From Lentisphaeria bacterium (lineage in GTDB: Bacteria; Verrucomicrobiota; Lentisphaeria; Victivallales; UBA1829), in assembly GCA_017455665.1 (NCBI GenBank), contig JAFSZN010000003.1:1-32721 (forward strand): a DNA stretch of 32,721 nucleotides. The letters run 5' to 3'. Under the pieces are notes generated by a model. The model was not told the DNA's origin. It made no database searches and saw only the letters and a program-made list of their open reading frames with translations. Position 1 is the first letter of the stretch, and each line of letters opens with the position of its first letter. Of the stretch, positions 1 to 8,663 are shown in pieces. The position numbers and the translations under genes are program-made.

Positions 1-1037
1 AATCCGCAGCGGAAGCCGAACCCGAGCGCGGCGGACGTTTCGGACTGGTAGTGAAACGCCGGGTCGTTGAGCTGGAGCTTGGCCATGCTGAATTTGAGCT
101 GTTCGTAGTCGGCGGTGTCGATGGGGTAGATGCCGCTGAAGACCATCGGCTTCACGTCCTGAAACCCGGGCAGAGGCTCGGCGCACGGGGCCGAGGCGTC
201 GGTGATCGTGTCGCCCATCTTCGCGTCGGCGGGCGACTTCAGGTTCGGGATGATGTATCCGACATCGCCGGGGCCGAGCGCGGGGACGGCCTTCATTTCG
301 GGCGTGAAGACGCCGACCTCCTTGATCTCGCTTTCCAGCCCGGTGCTGAACATCTTCAGGCGGCTGCCGCGGGAGAGGCTGCCGTTGAACATGCGGACGT
401 AGGTCACGACCCCGCGGTAGGCATCGTAGATGGAATCGAAGATGAGCGCGGCCGTGCCGTTTTCGGCGGGCTTCTTCGGCGGGGGCACGCGCTTCACGAT
501 GGCCTCGAGCAGTTCCGGCACGCCGGTGCCTTCCTTGGCGGAGACCAGCAGGACCTCCTCGCGCGGGATCGCCAGGATCTCCTCGAGCTGGTTGTAGCAC
601 AGCGGGAGGTCGGCGGCGGCGAGGTCGATCTTGTTGATGATCGGGATGATGAAAAGGTTGTGGCGCATGGCGAGGTTCACGTTCGCGACGGTCTGCGCCT
701 GCACGCCCTGCGTGGCGTCGAGCACGAGGATCGCGCCCTCGCATGCGGCGAGGGAACGGCTCACTTCGTAGGAGAAATCCACGTGGCCGGGAGTGTCGAT
801 GAGGTTCAGCTCGTATTCGTTTCCGTCGGAGGCGGTGAAGAGCATGCGCACGGGATGGGACTTGATGGTGATCCCGCGTTCCTGCTCCAGGTCCATGGCG
901 TCCAGGAGCTGGGCGTGGACGAGGTCGCGCTTTTCGACCGTGTGGGTGATCTCGAGCATGCGGTCGGCGAGCGTCGACTTCCCGTGGTCGATATGTGCGA
1001 TGATGGAGAAATTGCGGATGCGGGTCAGGTCATTCAT
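1..1037 (-). CDS. lepA: Elongation factor 4 (LepA), 3' end outside the window
   Basis: Ribosome-bound translational GTPase that back-translocates or remodels stalled ribosomes. About 345 N-terminal residues are present; the C-terminal part lies beyond position 1. All G motifs are visible: AHIDHGKST (14-22), GITI (55-58), DTPGH (81-85), NKID (135-138) and SAK (166-168). The DLEQERGITIKS stretch is typical of LepA rather than EF-Tu or EF-G. The ATG at 1037 overlaps the end of the upstream debranching-enzyme gene by 8 nt (ATGAATGA), with a GGAAAAG ribosome site inside that gene, so translation is probably coupled. LepA is usually paired with lepB or stands alone; sitting behind a glycogen enzyme is unusual, but I see no functional link. 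Identification is very secure. Confidence 0.97.
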   Translation of the reverse strand, partial: MNDLTRIRNFSIIAHIDHGKSTLADRMLEITHTVEKRDLVHAQLLDAMDLEQERGITIKSHPVRMLFTASDGNEYELNLIDTPGHVDFSYEVSRSLAACEGAILVLDATQGVQAQTVANVNLAMRHNLFIIPIINKIDLAAADLPLCYNQLEEILAIPREEVLLVSAKEGTGVPELLEAIVKRVPPPKKPAENGTAALIFDSIYDAYRGVVTYVRMFNGSLSRGSRLKMFSTGLESEIKEVGVFTPEMKAVPALGPGDVGYIIPNLKSPADAKMGDTITDASAPCAEPLPGFQDVKPMVFSGIYPIDTADYEQLKFSMAKLQLNDPAFHYQSETSAALGFGFRCG

Positions 1038-4000
1038 GGTCTTTTCCGGTGGATTTTGAAGCGGGGTGAAGGAGTTTCCAGACGCGGTAGTATTCGGAGA
1101 GGCCCCACGCCTGGGCGTCGCAGCCGCGCGGCTTGTGGGGATAATCGCCGTCGAGGATCTCCGGCATGTGCATGATGCAGCCGTTGTCCAGCTGGACCGA
1201 CATGGAGGCGAGCAGGCTGGTCGCGGTGGCGCGTCCGAAAGCGCCGTGCGTGATGTAGTACGCCTCCGGGAAGAGCGGCATCTGCCAGGTCCACGCCGTA
1301 CCGTTGTGGTACGCCACCTTGCGGCAGGTATCCTCGTCGCCGCAGTAATGCCCCTGGTACGGGCGGTTCGGATCGTTCAGCAGCCTGCCGTCCGCGCCGT
1401 AGACCGGAAGCGGGTATTTGACCGGGCGGTCCGCCAGACTGCGGATGCCGCCGGGCACGAGGAGCTCGGAGGTGTTGAGGAGGATGTTCCGGCGCAGCTT
1501 TTTGTCCTCGACCAGACCCAGCGTGATCGCGAGCAGCTGGTTCGGGCGGAGATGGTCGTCCGGCTCGGCTTTCGACGCCGGAGTGCCGGGCTTGCAGTGG
1601 AGGCAGTCGGAAAGGAATCCCTCGTCCTTCAGCGGGAAGTATTTCAGAAACGATTCCCGGACGCGTTCCGCAAGCTCCGCCCAGCGGGCGGCCTTCTTTT
1701 CGGGGAGGGAATCGGCGAGGAACCGCAGGGACGCGTACCAGAGCGCCTGGATCTCGACCGGGTAGCCCTCGCGGGGTGTCCCGGCGGGGTAGTTCGTGTC
1801 CATCCAGGTGAAATGCGCCGGGCTGAAGATGAGGCCGCTTTCCGGGTCGCACGCGATGCCGTTCGGCGTGCCCTTGACAAGCCCCTCGGCGAGCTCCACG
1901 AGCAGATCGAGCAGCGTCCCGCGGTCCTTGACCTTCGTCTTCAGGAAATCGCGGCTGCCGAGCGCGGCGCACATGTCGCGCACGCCGATGAAGAGCCACA
2001 GAGGGGCGTCGGAGGTGTCGCGGTTGCCGGTGTCGGTCCCCGCGATCATGTTGCAGATGGTCCCGTCCTTCACGAGCGAGGCGAACTGGACCAGGATCTG
2101 CTTGACGTCCTCGTGGAACACCGGCTCGGTGATGAGGCCGCGGACAAAGATGAGGGTATCGCGGCCCCAGTCGAGGAACCACGGATACCCGGCGATCACG
2201 GTCTTCAGACTGCCGCGCTTCACGATGAACGCCTTCAGGCTGTTCAGCATGACGGTCTGCAGATCGTCGTTCATCTGCCCGTAGCACGGCTTTTCCTCCG
2301 GCACGGCCGGGATCTTCTGCTCGTCCTCGCTTGTCAGGATCTGCCCGATCAGGTGCAGCGTGTCGTTGCCGCTCAGTTCGCACTTGAAATAGCCCGGGCT
2401 GTACAGGTCGCAGTTCGGATCGAGGCCGCGTTCGGCTTCGTTCTCCTGGTAGTTCATGTAGGACCACTCGTCGGAACGGCGGAACGTGCCGCCGGAAGCC
2501 GTCATGCGGAAGATGCGGTCGGAGGCGGGCCTGAACACGAATCCGCGCGGAATCTCGCTCACGGCGGAGGGGAACGAATCCTGCGGCCCCTCGGAGGCTT
2601 TGGTCAGGCAGTGGAAATTGCGGTCCTCGAGGTCGGGGCTGATGATCAGATGCACCGGCTCGGCGTCGGCGATCGTCTCGCCGGCTCCCGTGTAGGCGTA
2701 CCGCTGGAACGATGCCCGGACGGCGTTCTTTTCCGGGATCATGAAAAGCTTGAGCATGAGGCCGACCACGCGGGCGTTGCCGACGGGGACCTTGAACCCC
2801 CATACCGCGCCGCCGTCGGACGCGATGTGGAACCGGTCGATCATTTCGCTGGTGATCTGCTGGCGTCTGGCGCGGTAGATCATCCACAGGCGGAAGCGCC
2901 TCCACATGATGTGGCGGTCGACCGGGATGTCCGGATGCAGGTTCGCCAGCAGGATCGCGTCGTAGCGGCTGAGCAGACGCCCGGACTCGATGCAGGAATG
3001 CACTGCGGCGCCACGTCCGTTTGCCTGAAGGAACGTCCGTCCCTTCATGAAGAATTCGTCGCGGGTGAGGGAGACGACCGCCTTGTCGACGTCGCGCGGC
3101 AAAAGCATCAGCACGGCGCTGTCGCGGCGGAGTCCGCCGCCCTCGGACACGAAAACGGAGACCTTCAGCTCGGTCGGCTTGTCCGGCACGGGCAGAGGCG
3201 GCACGATGGAGACGAACCGGCCGTCCGTGCAGGCGATCGAGCGCGCCGAGGCGATCACGCGGCCGTCGTCGATTCGGGAGATATAGAAGCGGAACCGGAC
3301 GGGCGCGGACACCAGGATCGAACGTCCCGGGGCGATGATGATCTCGCGGCGAATATCCGCCGGCCAGTTCCAGACCACGAAGGGGATCTCCGGGCGGTCG
3401 TCGAAGATGTCCTGCAGGAAGCCTTCGGGCGATTCGCGGAGACGGCGCGTGAGCGCGGGGATGTCGTCGTCGGCAAGGACCGGGGTCTTGCGTTTCGCTG
3501 CCAGCGCCGTGAGCACGAGCGCGGCGGCCTGCTGGTCCTCGATGTGTTCATAGTCCAGACGGTCTCCGGCGGCGGCTTTTTCGATCTTCGGGAGCCATTC
3601 GGGATCCGGGGTCAGGCAGACGGCCTGGCCGGGCGAAAGCGGCAGGCTGCATTTGTGTCCGCGGAGGAACAGGATGTCCATGCGGCGGCCGGAGATGAGG
3701 TCGGTCATCTTTTCCTGCGTGAACCTGGCATAGCTGATGTCCCATTCGACGGTCGTGGTGCGCTCGCAGTTCAGGTTCATGGCGGCGAGGATGAAGTGCT
3801 CCGCCTCGCGGTTGGCGCGGATCAGCACCACGGCGTCCGGGGAACCGGAGTCGATGCAGCGGACGAAAGCGCCGTTGAAGAACGCCGGATGCAGGGAGAG
3901 AATGGTATTGAGGCGGGCGATGAAACCGGCCTGGTTCGGTTCCGCGCCCCAGTTCAGCGCGCTGTCCCGGTGCACGTCGACCTTTTCCTTCGCGAACCAC

Positions 4001-5355
4001 TCCACGCCGTTTGTGAACCCGAACGCGCCGCAGGAGGACGCCAGCGCGCTCAGGGCGGTGCGGAGCATCGCGTAGCGTTCGCCGGATGCCGCCAGACGGT
4101 TGTTGTCGTGGGTCTCGGCGTAGTGGATCATGATGCCGTTCGAGCAGGATTCGTTCCAGGCGTAGTTCAGGTAGCCTTCGATCTGATCGCGGGAATAGTT
4201 CTGGAAAAGCTCGGAATACGCCCAGTCCATGTTCGCGCGGTCGAGCAGCGCCTGCGTGACTTCCGGCGCACCGCCGAGTCCTTCGAGCAGGAAGATCGTG
4301 TCCGGGAATTCGCGGCGCACCATGGCGATGATGTATTCCCACGCGGCTTCCGGGATCATGTATCCGGCGTCGCAGCGGAATCCGTCGACGCCGCGGCGGC
4401 ACCAGGTCAGGAAGACGTCCGCGAGGTAGCGCCACAGGGGCGGGTTCTTGTGGTCGAGCTCGATCAGGTCGCCCCAGGTGATGCCCCACGCGCCGGGCGA
4501 CACATACGTGCCGTCGTCCTGGCGCACGAACCAGTCGGGATGCTCCTCCTGGAGCTTCGACGCCCAGCCGGTGTGGTTGATGGCGATGTCGAGGAAGATG
4601 CAGGCGTTTTTCCGGTGGACCGCGTCGACCAGCTCGTAGAACTGTTCCAGCGGCGACGCCTTCGTGTCGAACTCCGCCAGCGCGGGGTCGACCGCGGTGA
4701 AGTCCTGCGAGGCGTACGGGCTGCCGAAACGCCCCATGCGGGCGTAGGTCGTGGGGACCGGGTTGACCGGGAGCAGATGGATGATGCGGCATTTGAGGCG
4801 GTCGACGATGTGGTCGAGCTCGCGGATGAGGCCGCGGAACGTCCCGCCGGCGGGGATCACGGAGTATCCGGCGCCGTCGAGCGTGTCGATGCCTTCCTGC
4901 GTCACTCCGTCCGGCAGCGCCGAGCCGGAACGCGCCTTGTTCGCGCCGAACTGTCGGACGAAGGCGCAGTAGACGGTGTTCGAGGCGCAGTAGTCGGCGG
5001 AGATCACGTTCAGGTGCAGGTTGTCGCCCTTCGCCCACGTCGTGTTGCCGTCCTCGTCCACGATGCCGCATTTGCACTCGAAATGACCGACTTCGGACAG
5101 CGCCAGCCGGACACGGAACGAATACTCGTCGGTCCGCTGCATCGGGATGTTGTTCCAGTCCTGCCCGATCGGGGTCAGCCTGCGCTCGGTTTGGAGGATG
5201 ATCTCGTCGCGGCGGATGGCGGCGTTTCCGACGTTGGTGCAGAGGAACGCGCGTCCGGTGACGGGTTCGGAGCAGGTGAGTACGAATTCGATGGTGTCTC
5301 CGCAGAACCGCTGGAGATGTTTTCCGGTCTCAGGGTATTGCGTCAGTTCAGGCAT
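1030..5355 (-). CDS. Bifunctional glycogen debranching enzyme (GH13 domain + GH133 amylo-alpha-1,6-glucosidase)
   Basis: Large 1441-residue cytosolic enzyme predicted to remove branch points of glycogen. The N-terminal part holds a GH13 alpha-amylase-type barrel with its four regions: DIAINH (256-261), GFRCDAGYMIP with nucleophile D329, FLLEGLGG with acid/base E358, and AETHDNNR with H416/D417. The middle (about 760-1000) resembles the N-terminal domain of debranching enzymes. The C-terminal part (about 1025-1435) is the GH133 catalytic domain, with GYPWFLDWGRDTLI (1056-1069) and HNGTAWTWQMPLF near the end. The order parallels the eukaryotic-type bifunctional enzyme (4-alpha-glucanotransferase plus amylo-1,6-glucosidase). 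Whether the GH13 half transfers or hydrolyses cannot be told from sequence. The gene follows the lipoprotein gene after 34 nt and overlaps lepA. No signal peptide is seen. Confidence 0.93.
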   Translation of the reverse strand: MPELTQYPETGKHLQRFCGDTIEFVLTCSEPVTGRAFLCTNVGNAAIRRDEIILQTERRLTPIGQDWNNIPMQRTDEYSFRVRLALSEVGHFECKCGIVDEDGNTTWAKGDNLHLNVISADYCASNTVYCAFVRQFGANKARSGSALPDGVTQEGIDTLDGAGYSVIPAGGTFRGLIRELDHIVDRLKCRIIHLLPVNPVPTTYARMGRFGSPYASQDFTAVDPALAEFDTKASPLEQFYELVDAVHRKNACIFLDIAINHTGWASKLQEEHPDWFVRQDDGTYVSPGAWGITWGDLIELDHKNPPLWRYLADVFLTWCRRGVDGFRCDAGYMIPEAAWEYIIAMVRREFPDTIFLLEGLGGAPEVTQALLDRANMDWAYSELFQNYSRDQIEGYLNYAWNESCSNGIMIHYAETHDNNRLAASGERYAMLRTALSALASSCGAFGFTNGVEWFAKEKVDVHRDSALNWGAEPNQAGFIARLNTILSLHPAFFNGAFVRCIDSGSPDAVVLIRANREAEHFILAAMNLNCERTTTVEWDISYARFTQEKMTDLISGRRMDILFLRGHKCSLPLSPGQAVCLTPDPEWLPKIEKAAAGDRLDYEHIEDQQAAALVLTALAAKRKTPVLADDDIPALTRRLRESPEGFLQDIFDDRPEIPFVVWNWPADIRREIIIAPGRSILVSAPVRFRFYISRIDDGRVIASARSIACTDGRFVSIVPPLPVPDKPTELKVSVFVSEGGGLRRDSAVLMLLPRDVDKAVVSLTRDEFFMKGRTFLQANGRGAAVHSCIESGRLLSRYDAILLANLHPDIPVDRHIMWRRFRLWMIYRARRQQITSEMIDRFHIASDGGAVWGFKVPVGNARVVGLMLKLFMIPEKNAVRASFQRYAYTGAGETIADAEPVHLIISPDLEDRNFHCLTKASEGPQDSFPSAVSEIPRGFVFRPASDRIFRMTASGGTFRRSDEWSYMNYQENEAERGLDPNCDLYSPGYFKCELSGNDTLHLIGQILTSEDEQKIPAVPEEKPCYGQMNDDLQTVMLNSLKAFIVKRGSLKTVIAGYPWFLDWGRDTLIFVRGLITEPVFHEDVKQILVQFASLVKDGTICNMIAGTDTGNRDTSDAPLWLFIGVRDMCAALGSRDFLKTKVKDRGTLLDLLVELAEGLVKGTPNGIACDPESGLIFSPAHFTWMDTNYPAGTPREGYPVEIQALWYASLRFLADSLPEKKAARWAELAERVRESFLKYFPLKDEGFLSDCLHCKPGTPASKAEPDDHLRPNQLLAITLGLVEDKKLRRNILLNTSELLVPGGIRSLADRPVKYPLPVYGADGRLLNDPNRPYQGHYCGDEDTCRKVAYHNGTAWTWQMPLFPEAYYITHGAFGRATATSLLASMSVQLDNGCIMHMPEILDGDYPHKPRGCDAQAWGLSEYYRVWKLLHPASKSTGKDHE

Positions 5356-5389
5356 TCTTGCTTCTCTCGTTCGCCGCCGGGCGGCGTTT

Positions 5390-5974
5390 TCATTCGACTT
5401 CGACGTCCTTCGTCTTCGGGAAGACCGTGATCTCGAACACTTCGGATTTCGTCTGGAGCGTGTTCAGCGCGATCTGGGCGCAGAGGGCGACGGTATAGCG
5501 GGCTTTGCGTTTCGGCGGCTCGGCGTGCTCCAGGAACGTCAGCGGCACGTCGATCAGGGCGCTGTTGTTCGGCTGGAGGACGAGCGCGGAGCGGCGCGGA
5601 CGGGATTTCCGGACCGTTTCCCCGGGCTTCACGTCTGGCCAGGCGAGCTTCCAGTCGTCTTCCCCGATCTCGCCGGACTTGCCCGGCTCGCAGAACGCAT
5701 AGTACAGGCGGATGTTGTCGGCCTCGTTCATGTACCACTCTTCCACGGAGACGACCGCGACGTCCTGGTTTTTGAGCAGAAAGGTCATCGTCTGGTTCGG
5801 CACGCCGAGCGTGTAGTCGAGGCGCAGGTAGCCGTGCTCCAGCGACATCTTCGCCGTGATCTTCTGGAAATACCTCGTCTCGTCGAACTCGTGCTGCACG
5901 CCCGGTTCGGCGGAGCATGCGCCGAGGATCAGGAGCGCCGCCAGGGCGAACAGGATTCGTGTCGTTTTCTTCAT
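5390..5974 (-). CDS. Predicted lipoprotein of unknown function
   Basis: A 194-residue protein I do not recognise. It opens with a classical lipoprotein signal: basic MKKTTR, a hydrophobic stretch, and the lipobox LGAC with the lipidated cysteine at residue 20, so it should be anchored in a membrane facing the periplasm. The mature part looks beta-rich (alternating hydrophobic residues, LRLDYTLGV, FEITVFPKTKDVEVE) and has no obvious catalytic motif. The frame stays open far upstream through lpxA, but the ATG at 5974 is chosen because it begins exactly with the signal peptide and lies just past the lpxA stop. It sits 74 nt after lpxA and 34 nt before the debranching enzyme, in the same apparent transcript. 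An envelope role is inferred only from the signal. Confidence 0.85.
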   Translation of the reverse strand: MKKTTRILFALAALLILGACSAEPGVQHEFDETRYFQKITAKMSLEHGYLRLDYTLGVPNQTMTFLLKNQDVAVVSVEEWYMNEADNIRLYYAFCEPGKSGEIGEDDWKLAWPDVKPGETVRKSRPRRSALVLQPNNSALIDVPLTFLEHAEPPKRKARYTVALCAQIALNTLQTKSEVFEITVFPKTKDVEVE

Positions 5975-6048
5975 GTTCCGGTCGCTTTCTCCGGTCCCCG
6001 GCCGCATCATTTGCGAGGCGGGAAACCGGCTGATGGTTCCGGGTGGGA

Positions 6049-6891
6049 TCAGCCGCGGGGGGCAGTTGCGCCGGCTTCGAGGGCGTCGCGCACGTCGTCG
6101 TTCACGCCGGTGTACTTCGGGTTGCCGGGCATGATGCCGCGGTTCGACTGCTTGATGAAGTTCACGAACATTTCGACTTCCGGGCAGTTCGGGATCGTCT
6201 TTTCGATCTGCTCCAGCGCGTGCGGGCTGTTCAGTCCCTCGAAGAAGAACGTCTTGATCGCGCGGCGGATCGCCATGCGGGTCTCCGAACTGATGTTCGC
6301 GCGGCGCAGGCCGATCGTGTTCGGGCCGCAGATGTAGTTGGTTTCGCGGAGCATGCAGAACGGGGGGATGTCCTGCCCGATGAGGGAGGTCGGGGCGACC
6401 ATTGCCAGCGCGCCGATGCGGCAGAACTGGTGGACCAGGACGAATCCGCTCATGACCGCGCCGTCGCCGACCTGCACATGGCCGGAGAGCTGCGTATGGT
6501 TCGCGATGGTCGCATGGTCGCCGATCACCACGTCGTGCGCCACATGCACGAACGCCATCAGCAGAACGTGGTTGCCGACGACGGTCTTCAGCTGTTCGAA
6601 CGGCGGGCGGTGGATCGTGACGAACTCGCGGATGACCGTGTGATGCCCGATCTCGCAGTAGGAGACAAGGCCGCGGTAGAAACGGTGGTCCTGCGGCTCC
6701 GCGCCGACGAGGGCGTTCATGTAGATGCAGCAGTCGGAGCCGATGGTGGTATAGCGGCAGATCTTGACGTGGGCGTCGATATAGCAGTTGTCGCCGATCT
6801 TCACGTTGTCTTCGATGACGGCATACGGCCCGATCTCGACGTTTTTGCCGATCTGGGCGTCGGGAGATACGATCGCGGTGGGATGAATCAT
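6049..6891 (-). CDS. lpxA: UDP-N-acetylglucosamine acyltransferase LpxA
   Basis: Catalyses the first step of lipid A synthesis, transfer of a 3-hydroxyacyl chain from acyl carrier protein to UDP-GlcNAc. The 280-residue protein shows the hexapeptide repeats of a left-handed beta-helix over the first ~190 residues (IGKNVEIGPYAVI, VKIGDNCYIDAHV). It also has the LpxA-specific stretches VTIHR, HVAHD with the expected catalytic histidine at H119, LSGHVQVGDGA, VHQFCRIG and QDIPPF. The C-terminal helical part covers about 200-280. Length is slightly above the usual 260 or so. The start has an AAAGGA ribosome site 6 nt upstream and its own promoter at 6930-6958. It leads lpxA > lipoprotein > debranching enzyme > lepA. 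It is not accompanied by lpxD, lpxB or fabZ, so the usual lpx cluster is split here. Confidence 0.95.
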   Translation of the reverse strand: MIHPTAIVSPDAQIGKNVEIGPYAVIEDNVKIGDNCYIDAHVKICRYTTIGSDCCIYMNALVGAEPQDHRFYRGLVSYCEIGHHTVIREFVTIHRPPFEQLKTVVGNHVLLMAFVHVAHDVVIGDHATIANHTQLSGHVQVGDGAVMSGFVLVHQFCRIGALAMVAPTSLIGQDIPPFCMLRETNYICGPNTIGLRRANISSETRMAIRRAIKTFFFEGLNSPHALEQIEKTIPNCPEVEMFVNFIKQSNRGIMPGNPKYTGVNDDVRDALEAGATAPRG

Positions 6892-6929
6892 GGCTGGTCC
6901 TTTCGGGTTCCTGAAAAAAATACTCCCAT

Positions 6930-6958
6930 AATATACCCCGCCGCGCCCCGCTTATCAA
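6930..6958 (-). promoter_or_regulatory. Sigma-70-type promoter of lpxA
   Basis: On the minus strand TTGATA (6958-6953) and TATATT (6935-6930) are separated by exactly 17 nt. The predicted start of transcription is near 6923, giving a leader of about 30 nt to the lpxA ATG. It lies just after the terminator-like hairpin of the preceding gene, as expected for a new transcription unit. Confidence 0.7.
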
Positions 6959-6979
6959 GCGCGTTTCTTATATTTAAAG

Positions 6980-7008
6980 CAAAAATCTTTCCAGAAGATG
7001 CGGAAAGC
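6980..7008 (-). terminator. Intrinsic terminator after the GT2 gene
   Basis: Minus-strand hairpin CTTTCC / GGAAAG (arms 7007-7002 and 6992-6987, 9-nt loop) followed by ATTTTT. It lies 30 nt after the glycosyltransferase stop and before the lpxA promoter. The stem is short, so efficiency is uncertain. Confidence 0.55.
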
Positions 7009-7037
7009 GAACGGGAAACGGACAAAACAATGACCGC

Positions 7038-8627
7038 TCACATCCGTTTAAAACGGGACGGCCTCGCCCGGAACGCCGCGAGGAACGGGAACAGGAACGG
7101 CGGGCAGACGGCGAAGTACGGCAGGAATCCCAGAAACACGATCCACGGGAGCATACGGCGTGATCTCAGTTTCAGCAGGGATGCAACAGGCAGGCTGCCG
7201 AATAGCACGAATACCGGCGCTGTCTTCAGCATCAGGCTCGTCCAGTTCGTGCAGACCGCGGGGACGAACGGCGACCAGTCCAGCCAGACGGCGGCGGGGA
7301 CCAGGCACAGCAGGAGGACCGCCGCGGCGGCCGCGCCCATCACGCGGAATTTGTTGCCGCGCTGGAGCAGCAGCCCGGCAAGCGCCGGGATCATCCACCA
7401 GATGTTCAGCGGCATGAGCAGCGCCGTCGCCCAGCAGAAGAAGATCGCCGTCACGAAGAACAGCACGAATCCGCACGCCATGAACTTGAGGTAGAAAAAC
7501 ATCTGAAGGCAGAATCCCGCCAGCGCGAGCGACGCCGGATCGGCGTACGGAAAGAACAGATCGAGCTTGAGTCCCCGGTACACCGTCATGTTCAGCGCGC
7601 CGATCATCGGTTCCGTCCCGCCCGACATGATCGAACGGATCAGCCCCTCGCACGATCCGGGCAGGAAGAAGTCAAGCGCGGCGGTGGCAAGCACGCTCCA
7701 CAGCAACGCCATTTTCCACGGCTGGTACAGGCGGGCGGCCAGGTAGACCAGCCCGGCCGCTGCCGCATAGCCGAGGCGCGACGGCGCGAATTCGCCGAAC
7801 GGGATCACGGCGAGCAGGACAGCCAGCAGGAACGCCCCCTGCGCGTATTTCACGTGCCGGACGTGCTCCTCATCGACGTCGGAGAGCGAGGCGACGCGCC
7901 GTTGAATCGCCTTCACGCTGCGGAAGCGCCATTCGTAGGCGGTCCAGATCGAAAGGAGACCGTCGCGAAACCGGATCTTTTTCCCTTCGGACGGCTTGCG
8001 CGGATAATAGGACACCGGCACCTCGTACGGGTGGATGCCGAGGCGCAGGAGCTTCGCCGTGATCTCCGGCTCCCACTCGAATCCGTCGCCCTCCAGGTCC
8101 TCCGCCATGGCGCGGATCAGGCACCCGCGGAACGTCTTGTAGCAGGTCGCCTCGTCCGTGAGGTTCGCGTTGAACATCAGGTCGATCAGGAACGTGAGGC
8201 TGAGCGCGCCGAGGTAGTAGCCCGGCGACGAATAGATTCGGTTGCGGTTGGTCTCCTCGCGCGAGCCGTAGACCACCTCGCATTCGCCGCTGAAGATCGG
8301 GGCCGCGCAGGCTGCGTAGTCGCGCGGGTCGTACTCGAGGTCGGCGTCCTGGATGATGACCGCCTCGCCGGTCGTGGCGGGGATCGCGCATTTCACGGCG
8401 GAGCCTTTGCCGCCGTTCTCCTTGTCGATGCAGGCGGCGGAGACCTCGGGATGCGCCTCGATCCAGGCATGGATGAGCTCGGGCGAACGGTCCGTGGAGC
8501 CGTCGTTCACGATCACGAGCTCCAGCGGCATGTCGTGCGTCTGCGCCGCAGCCACCCGGTCGAGCATGGACACGACGGTCCTCTCCTCATTGAAGACCGG
8601 GATCACGACGGACAGCAGATGCGGCAT
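7038..8627 (-). CDS. GT2 family glycosyltransferase with C-terminal membrane domain (DPM1-like)
   Basis: Family 2 glycosyltransferase of 529 residues, related to polyprenyl-phosphate mannosyl/glucosyltransferases. The catalytic GT-A domain fills about residues 1-250: SVVIPVFNEE (6-15), VNDGSTDRS (40-48), GGKGSAVK and the metal-binding DAD (94-96) in QDADLEYDP. From about 265 to 520 there are many hydrophobic segments, perhaps eight to ten membrane spans, so the protein is a polytopic membrane enzyme. It likely loads a sugar onto a lipid carrier at the inner membrane for glycan or protein glycosylation. Donor and acceptor cannot be read from the sequence. The ATG has an AAAGG site 6 nt away and lies 36 nt after argS in the manA-like > argS > GT2 run. 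A start at 8627 is well supported. Confidence 0.88.
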   Translation of the reverse strand: MPHLLSVVIPVFNEERTVVSMLDRVAAAQTHDMPLELVIVNDGSTDRSPELIHAWIEAHPEVSAACIDKENGGKGSAVKCAIPATTGEAVIIQDADLEYDPRDYAACAAPIFSGECEVVYGSREETNRNRIYSSPGYYLGALSLTFLIDLMFNANLTDEATCYKTFRGCLIRAMAEDLEGDGFEWEPEITAKLLRLGIHPYEVPVSYYPRKPSEGKKIRFRDGLLSIWTAYEWRFRSVKAIQRRVASLSDVDEEHVRHVKYAQGAFLLAVLLAVIPFGEFAPSRLGYAAAAGLVYLAARLYQPWKMALLWSVLATAALDFFLPGSCEGLIRSIMSGGTEPMIGALNMTVYRGLKLDLFFPYADPASLALAGFCLQMFFYLKFMACGFVLFFVTAIFFCWATALLMPLNIWWMIPALAGLLLQRGNKFRVMGAAAAAVLLLCLVPAAVWLDWSPFVPAVCTNWTSLMLKTAPVFVLFGSLPVASLLKLRSRRMLPWIVFLGFLPYFAVCPPFLFPFLAAFRARPSRFKRM

Positions 8628-8663
8628 GGCGGGCCTTTCGGGCGGGGCGCGCGCCCCGGAGTG

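Noticed and set aside
1066..5430. Plus-strand open frame of 1454 codons antisense to the debranching enzyme
   Set aside because: High GC at third positions keeps the opposite strand open; its product is a low-complexity Arg/Val/Glu/Asp-rich sequence without domains, while the minus-strand product has all GH13 and GH133 motifs.
5390..6958. Longer frame for the lipoprotein starting upstream of lpxA
   Set aside because: The extension is antiparallel-like low-complexity sequence through lpxA; the lipoprotein signal begins at 5974.
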